From: Ursus arctos
Taxonomy: Eukaryota > Chordata > Mammalia > Carnivora > Ursidae
Length of the DNA stretch: 64,000 bases
Assembly (NCBI RefSeq): GCF_023065955.2
Contig: NW_026622808.1
Coordinates: forward strand, 37,398,475 to 37,462,474
Direction: 5' to 3'
How positions within the stretch are numbered: position 1 is the stretch's first letter; each line of letters starts with the position of its first letter. The translations under genes and the position numbers were made by a program. The notes below the pieces were generated by a model. That model worked only from the letters and a program-made list of their open reading frames with translations. It was not told where the DNA came from and searched no databases. This document shows positions 57,425 to 64,000 of this stretch, piece after piece.

Positions 57425-58210
57425 AGTTTATTACAGAAATTTGGAAGATGCAGAAAAGCAAAAGCAAAACTCACCCATGATCTTGCAATCGAGAGATCAA
57501 TACTAGTATCACCTTCTTATATATGTTCCTGTGATTCTCCAAGTATTTAATAGAAACACTTTTTTAAAACATTTAAGATCCTATAGATTTTGTGGCTTTC
57601 CTTTTTTCACTCATCAATATATTTGGCATAACTTTCTACATCAGTGAATAGAGACCTATTTCATCACCCTTGTTAATCATATCGATAGATCAGGTGCACA
57701 GACCATTTATCGTAATTTAATTAAGCAATGTGCAACTGGTGGACTTTTTCTAAGATTTTATTTATTTATTTGAGAGAGAGAGAGAGAGAGAAAGCGAGTG
57801 TGCACGAGTGGGGGGAAAGAGCAGAGAGGGAGGGAGAAGCAGACTCTCCGCTGAGCAGGGAGCCCAACACAAGGATTGATCCTAAGACCCTGGGATCATG
57901 ACCTGAGCCGAAGGCAGACGCTTAACCAGCCGAGCCACCCAGGCGCCCCACGACTGGTGACTTTAAAGTCATTTTCAATTTTTCACTATTATAAAGGGCT
58001 GAGAAAAAATAAAAATTTTGAGCAGGAATGTTTTCTGATTATTCTCTCAGGATTAATTCCTGCAGGATTACAGGATCACAGGGAGTGCATGCCCATTTCT
58101 GACCTTGACATTTACCGTTCCATCACCCTTCACAGTTTGTACCAGGAACATATTTGGGCACTCGTTCCTTTGCATTCTGACCCACACAAGATATCATTTT
58201 AATGCATTTA
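57425..58210 (-). mobile_element. Old L1 3'-end-like sequence, antisense (interrupted by a Can-SINE)
   Basis: The left part (57425-57746) and right part (57950-58210) read as a diverged L1 3' end in reverse orientation, with a tttcactattataaagggct block and a gattaattcctgcaggatta block. A Can-SINE splits it. Confidence 0.55.
57747..57949 (-). mobile_element. Can-SINE, older type, antisense
   Basis: Includes a (GA)n tract (57773-57792) in the reversed CT-rich part and the inverted head ending cacccaggcgcccc. Flanks caactggtggacttt and cgactggtgacttt fit a target-site duplication. Confidence 0.93.
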
Positions 58211-58826
58211 TCTCAAAGTTAGAGACAAAAAGATGACGACAGCCAATTAAAGAGAGGCTCATCCGAGCCCACATGAAGATGAACACGTTCTGACTGCTGA
58301 TTGGCCCTCAATACTCCCCCCCACACATTGTCAATTTCCTTTCTTAGTCCTTTACTCCCTTTCTATTGGTTAATGAACTTCTTGCTGGAAAAGTTATCAT
58401 CTTCCCCTATCACATATGTTTGTCATGGTCATTTACTTCTGCTTATAGTGGTTTTATTTGTGTGCCAAGTATATATACATATCTCTTTGTAACTTTATGC
58501 TTCTTCGTGGTTTCTGTATTTGTCTCTATGCTGAGGAAAGCCCTCTCTACCCCAAAGTCAGAGGCCTACCTTTATTGCTTCCTACTGTTTTATCGTTTCT
58601 TTTTTATATTTCAGTTTGCCTTGATCTTATTTTTGCTACTAATATTTTTTAAAGTGCAGAAATGGCAGGACACTTTGAAATTCCACAGACTTGTTCATCC
58701 AAAAAAAACAAGAGGGAGTCCAAACATCTCTTTCTCTGGCAGCAGGAAGAGAAAACAGCACTAAGGTCATAGAGAAAAGACCAGACGGAACACACCTTCC
58801 CTATTGTACTAAGATTATGTGTTCTT
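58211..58826. other. Intergenic DNA, nothing clearly recognised
   Basis: T-rich. Gives overlapping short frames with hydrophobic residues (58301-58764) that reflect composition rather than a membrane protein. Confidence 0.4.
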
Positions 58827-58843
58827 CATGAGTTCGCTTTTAT

Positions 58844-59046
58844 TTATTTATTTTTTTAAAGATTTTATTTATTTATTTGACAGAGGTAGAGACAGCCAGT
58901 GAGAGAGGGAACACAAGCAGGGGGAGTGGGAGAGGAAGAAGCAGGCTCATAGCGGAGGAGCCTGATGTGCGGCTCGATCCCAGAGCGCTGGGATCACACC
59001 CTGAGTCAAAGGCAGACACTTAACAACTGAGCCACCCAGGTGCCCC
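58844..59046 (-). mobile_element. Can-SINE, young type, antisense
   Basis: Full-length. Target-site duplication catgagttcgctttta (from 58827) and catgagtttgctttta (from 59046). Confidence 0.95.
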
Positions 59047-60105
59047 ATGAGTTTGCTTTTAGTCAGCTCTTTTTGCTAAAAAAGGACTTTAACATTGGTG
59101 ACCGATACATTCCAATCCATCAGCTGGAAAGGATGCCCAGTTTGAACATGAGGAGCCGGGAACTGTAGTGTTCCGATCCCTTTCATGTGTCTGAGCACCT
59201 GGGCCAACCTTCTCAAGATGCCCAGGTTTCAAATGAGGAACAGGTCAGAGAGAGAGCTCCGCATTGGTGGACGAGGCTGGCCTGCGTGAGACGAGGCAAG
59301 GTCGGCGAGGACGTCCCGAGAGAAAAGGGCATGCGCTGCACTTGGACGATCAGGTGGACTGAATTAGAGAGAAGGGAAACAAAGCAAGGGGACCAGAGTG
59401 CCGGCAGGTGCAGAGAGGAGAGGAGGGTCTGGTAACGACATAGGTCATTTTCGTGAAGGCAGTTAGTTTACATTTCACGCAGTGCTTGGATACACAGGTT
59501 GCTGCCTCTCATCTCTGAGCCTCTGTTTCTTCCTCTGTGAAATGGGATAATGCTAGAAAGATCCCATTCCACTTCTTTTCTTCAAAAGAGTTCGATGAGC
59601 ACTACTTAATTGAAAATGGGCCTTGCTTGGTTTCACTGATAGAAAAGTCCAGGCACAGCCCTCAGGTGTGGTTTAATCCAGAAACTGAAATGATAGCAAC
59701 AGGACTTTCTGCGAGCCATCTTCAGAGTCTCTGTCTTCTCGGCTGGTTTCATGGCCAGGCTCCGTGCGATGGCACAAGGTCAGACAGCAGCTCACCACCT
59801 GCACACTTCTGGCTCAAATCCAGGATTCCCTCTCATTGTATTTGGTCACTGGCCTGTCTGTGAAGCAGTCACTGTGGACTGTGGTCAGGGTGATAGAATT
59901 TCCTGGTTAGTCAGGCCCGAATCGTACGTGCTATCCCTGGAGCCGTGCGTGCAGGCCAACCCAAGGCCCACAGCCCAACTGTTAAGGAATGATGTTCCTC
60001 CAAAGGAGACACGGGGCACCGTTCCTTGCAGAAGAGGGAAGTGATGCTGGTCGGGCTGACACGACTCTCATTTTGACCAAGAACCTTAATATTTTGTGAT
60101 TCTGT
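59047..60105. other. Intergenic unique DNA with a MIR trace
   Basis: A short sense MIR trace lies at about 59505-59560 (gtttcttcctctgtgaaatg). No gene recognised, although two overlapping ~100-codon frames occur at 59537-60044. Confidence 0.4.
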
Positions 60106-60109
60106 AAAT

Positions 60110-60270
60110 TAACCCTCAGAGGTTGAAGGATTAGGTATCAACCTTCCCCATTTTACAGATGATAAAATGGAGGTTCGGAGAGGTTCAGTAACTTTATGCA
60201 AATTCTCCCAGCTAGTAAAAGGCATGGTCACAGCTCACACTTGGTCTTTTGACCCCAGTGCCAAACTTCA
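60110..60270 (-). mobile_element. MIR SINE, antisense
   Basis: The text ccccattttacagatgataa and ggttcggagaggttcagtaa is the reverse complement pattern of MIR. Confidence 0.8.
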
Positions 60271-60837
60271 GTGAAAGAATATTTCTGTCAAGGCCAAAAT
60301 ATTGAAGATCAAGCCTGGGCCAGGCAGCTGTTCTGTAGAATTCTGACCTGGCGTCTAGGCCACAGTGTGCCCATCTTCACCTTGTCCCCACGGACTTTAT
60401 CCTGAGAACAGATTGAATGAGCCGCCAGCTTCGTGCTGCTGTGGTTCAGTAGGGATTAATGACCCTGAGAAACTGACCTGACAGGTGTGAAAGGGAAATT
60501 TCTGAATGTAAACTGCCTTCTGCCACATGCAATCATTTGTGAGTCAGAGAGAGAGAGAGAGATGACAAATTGGCTATTTTCTTCTCCCTACACCACAAAA
60601 GTAATAAATCTGGTGTATCTCTCAGCTGATATTACCTACTAAAGACAAAAAGAAGTGCTTAAATGGTTCGCATGATGGCTAGCAAGCCAGTAGTGGTTCA
60701 AAGCTCTTACCTTTTATAAAGATCCAATTCCAATCCACCAGTGAGCCTAATATGCTAATGCCTACTCTGGACCGTGGGGTTTTCTTGTTACCGAGTACCC
60801 CAGGAGGCCTGTCGTGGCTGCAGCATGTACAGTGACC

Positions 60838-60960
60838 AACGGCACTGATTTTATAATCAGACAGATTGCAGAGTTATCACTGACCGGCTCTGGAATCTCC
60901 CCAGGCCTCAGTTTTATCATCTGAAAAATGGGAACATGTAGAGTACCTTTCTCACATGGT
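60838..60960 (+). mobile_element. MIR SINE fragment
   Basis: Contains cccaggcctcagttttatca followed by tctgaaaaatgggaac, in sense orientation. Confidence 0.65.
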
Positions 60961-61459
60961 AAGCTATAGACTCACTTTTATTTTTCACTCCATTGATGTT
61001 TCTTACGCACGTAGCACATGTCATACAACGACTTAGAAGGGGATACAGAGTGGGCAACACAGCCCAGGTGCTGCCCTCTAACACCTCGCGGCTTATTAAA
61101 ATGCTATTAATGTACAAGGTGGGGCTGAAGATGCCTCTTAATCAGTGGCACTCCCATATAAATCTACGCTCTATGATAGTGGTAAGTGTGGCAAAGGGGG
61201 GCTAAGCGGTGATGTGAGAGGGGGTGATAGGGAAATGTAGCCCAGTCCGAAGATGAGTGGGAATTAACCAGCAAGATGAATTCCCGTTCATTTTAGGAAT
61301 TACGAATTAATCCATCAAAATGTAGGTGGATTATACCTTTGCTGATCCTTGTCCTTCGTCATGTGACTGCAGCCCCTCCCATCAAGCAGTGGATTCTATT
61401 TTTTTCCACATCATGAATCTGGTCTTGTGACTTAGAATGATTCTCCTTCCCACAAGGAG

Positions 61460-62200
61460 ACAGGACAATGGAGTTTTTTAAAAAAGCAAGAGAAATAACA
61501 GATAATAGAAATAAATCCAGAGAGCCTTAGATAATGGGATTCGCAAGGATGAGCTTCTGTTCAAAAAATAGTACTGAGAATTTCAGCAGGCAAACAGAAA
61601 TGACGAAATAAAATCAAAAATAAAATGGAGCCATAGGTTAACTGAAATGAATAGTTTCACAGCATGTGAGACACAAATAAAAGTGAAGTGGAAGATAAGC
61701 CCAGTGAGATCACCAGAATGACACCCGGAAAGGCAGAAAAATGGAATGCAAACTGTGCCAGAGAATAGAGAGGGAATGCTTCCTAACTCATTTTATGAAG
61801 CCAGAATAACTGATATCAGCACCTAACAAGGTGAAATTATAGAAAGAAAAATTACAGCCCAGTCATGCAAAAGGCATAGAAGATATATTGTCGTCAATGA
61901 CAGAATGTTCAAAGCTTTTCTTCTGCGATGGGGAAAGAGACAGTGATACCAGTTAGTACCACTCCGTTCTGCTTGTCCTGCACATCATGGTCTGTGCAAA
62001 GGAGCAAGATAAATAATTAAAATGTATAACGAGTGAAAGAAAGAAAACGCTAATATGATTTCCAAATAAAATAAATAGACACGTATAGAATGCAAAAGAA
62101 TCTTCAAACTAAGAATGAATTTCTCAAGATTGCTAACTACAGAGGTAATGTTCCAGAAATCTTTTTCTACCTAAAACAATTGAAATACTGAAAAACAGTT
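61460..62200 (+). mobile_element. Degraded L1 fragment
   Basis: The text cctaactcattttatgaagc with a following cagaataactgatatcagca matches L1 ORF2 in sense orientation (about 61780-61860). Neighbouring A-rich text fits L1 as well. Frames are broken. Confidence 0.5.
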
Positions 62201-62924
62201 TCAAAATCATCTTTATTAATGTCTTTAAATTGTCGTAATTTTGACAGGACCCATACCCTCTTCACCTGTGGAAATAATTGAACTAACATACAAATCGCAC
62301 GCTAGGATGCTGATTGCCCCCTCCCCCCTGCCACAGGCCCTTTACTTTAGGGACCTCCTCTGGCCCTCCTCCAGCCAGCCTTGACCTTTCTTTCATGGTG
62401 AGAAAGCCTCAAACCAATGGGGTGGTCTACCTGTGCTTCCCCCCCTCTAGACCACATGCCAGGTGCACAGGACCTGGAAAAGGCCCTGAGTTCCCAGGTC
62501 CATCGCCTGAGGGCAGCCTGGGCCACTAGTGTGCCCATCTCTGAGCCTTGTGGTTAGTTCTTTGTAGGCGTTGTAGACAGAATTTGACCATAGGGGTGTG
62601 AGAGTCCACTTATTGTACAGGATGGACTCAGGCTGGGAAGTGGGGTGCCAGGACCAGGGCCGGCACAGTCTGCATCACTCTGTTCCAACATGGAACTCAA
62701 GGGATCCAATGAGTCTGAATTTGAACATGGTGCTCCAGGTTCTTATAAAGTCATGCTTATGAAGATTGGAGGACAAAACAAAACTTTAAAATATTTAGAC
62801 ATGTGCTATGTCAGCCTTCAATTGCTCTCTTGGGTGAACCAGGCTGCAGGTCCACAAATGTTAAGGGCAGGCTTGCTCATCCCAATTGCATTTTCACAGA
62901 AATTAGGAGCAAATCGCAACAGTT

Positions 62925-63412
62925 GCCATGGAAAGATGTTTTAAGCTATATTAAGAGGAAAGGGGTCAAAAACATTGGATCCTGGGGCACCTGGGTGGCA
63001 CAGCGGTTAAGCGTCTGCCTTCGGCTCAGGGCGTGATCCCGGCGTTATGAGATCAAGCCCCACATCAGGCTCCTCCGCTAGGAGCCTGCTTCTTCCTCTC
63101 CCACTCCCCCTGCTTGTGTTCCCTCTCTCGCTGGCTGCCTCTATCTCTGTCAAATAAATAAAATCTTTAAAAACAAAAACAAAACAAAACATTTGATCCT
63201 GTTGGTGTGTGAAGAGGAGTGTGAGAGTATGTATTCCCCGCTCCCGCGTCTAAAAGCAAAAAGACATGACAGGCCGTCAGCAAGGGAGGGTGGGCAGGAC
63301 ACCAGGTAGTATTCATATACTTAATTTTTGCTCACTTGAGTTTTCTAATGTTTCAACAATAAATGCGTATTATTTGTGAAATAAAGTAAATATTAAATAA
63401 AAAAAAAAAACA
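62925..63412 (+). mobile_element. Old L1 3' end (interrupted by a Can-SINE)
   Basis: Sense L1M-type 3' end. The left part is agctatattaagaggaaagg. The right part after the Can-SINE ends tctaatgtttcaacaataaa and an A-rich tail at about 63399-63412. Confidence 0.55.
62984..63188 (+). mobile_element. Can-SINE, young type
   Basis: Full-length with an (AAAAC)n tail. Target-site duplication aacattggatcctg/aacatttgatcctg. Confidence 0.95.
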
Positions 63413-64000
63413 AAAACCCAAGCCTCTGTAGTAGGGTGCCTCCCGTTTTCTAAGGGAGCTTCAGGATGTCTGAGACTCTTGCACAAGGGAGGATAATTTT
63501 GTCTTCCCACTCAGTAATGTCCCCAACTTTCAAGAGACATCAGAAAGGACGTCTGTCTCCTCCTACATCCATCCCCTCGGTCACCCACCTGATGTGGCCG
63601 TGAGCCATAGACTCCCAGATTTGCACATCACTTCTCATGCTCTTCTTTTCTTCACCCAGGGGCTTCAGTGCCTGCCCAGGGGCAAGAGAGGCATGGGGGG
63701 CACCTTGGGATCCCCAAGGGTTGAAAGGCATGCCTGGGCCAAGGTCCCCTATTCTGACCTGGAGCTGCTGGCTTACCGTTTAATTTATGCCTGCTCATGT
63801 CTTGACCCATCATTGGGGCAGAACTTCTTTCAACAGAGCCAGGGTGGAAGTGGCAAGTGTGAGAGTAACATAAGAGACTTTAATTAAGTTCTCCTGGAAC
63901 GCAGGGTGTCTGGGGGCTGGGGGCGGGGAATCGACCCTGCCAGGCTGTTTTCTTTCCGGGGTGCTTACAGCCTTCATGATATCGTTTCAAGTTAAAACAA
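63413..64000. other. Intergenic unique DNA, no gene recognised
   Basis: Moderate GC. Overlapping frames at 63540-63887 on both strands match no family. Confidence 0.4.

Noticed and set aside
58301..58764. Hydrophobic overlapping frames suggestive of a membrane protein
   Set aside because: The region is T-rich, which yields Phe/Leu-rich translations in several frames. No family or consistent frame.

Overview
This is nuclear DNA from a mammal, most probably an arctoid carnivore (bear/panda, seal or mustelid group). The best evidence is about 20 tRNA-Lys-derived Can-SINE copies, many with intact target-site duplications. Most of the younger ones share a consensus I associate with bears, giant panda and seals. 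A young carnivore-type L1 3' end and old mammal-wide repeats (MIR, L2, MER20, MER5A, Tigger2) agree with this. There is no sign of bacterial, plasmid or viral gene organisation.

The only gene I can support is the 3' end of CACNA2D3 on the + strand. It encodes the alpha2delta-3 auxiliary subunit of voltage-gated calcium channels. Three coding exons are present (30402-30514, 30829-30911, 33125-33217), followed by a short 3' UTR with an AATAAA signal at 33516-33521. The three exons join in frame into the conserved C-terminus of the delta peptide, ending in a hydrophobic GPI-attachment signal. Positions 1-30401 are therefore the 3' part of a large CACNA2D3 intron, since I found no earlier exon. 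Positions after about 33545 are intergenic. In human the next gene in this direction is WNT5A, which is not in the window.

The most interesting structure is the 314-bp intron between the first two exons. It matches a minor-spliceosome (U12-type) AT-AC intron: ATATCCTTTT donor, CCTTAAC branch site and terminal AC, and only this junction restores the expected protein. The same intron holds five identical copies of a 25-bp minisatellite. It also offers an in-frame GT-AG alternative, and it stays open in the coding frame if retained.

Layout. 1-8000: Can-SINEs and old L1 3' sequence. 8080-16015: a block of old antisense L1s with a younger L1 nested at about 14.0-15.0 kb. 16-30 kb: unique intronic DNA with MIR, MER5A, Can-SINE and old L1 pieces. 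30.4-33.5 kb: the CACNA2D3 end. 33.5-64 kb: intergenic DNA with Tigger2, MER20, L2, MIR, L1 and Can-SINE copies, one odd low-homology stretch (38.3-42.3 kb) and one possible processed-pseudogene remnant (48.0-48.4 kb, minus strand). Repeat families were recognised by eye, so boundaries are approximate unless a target-site duplication is quoted.
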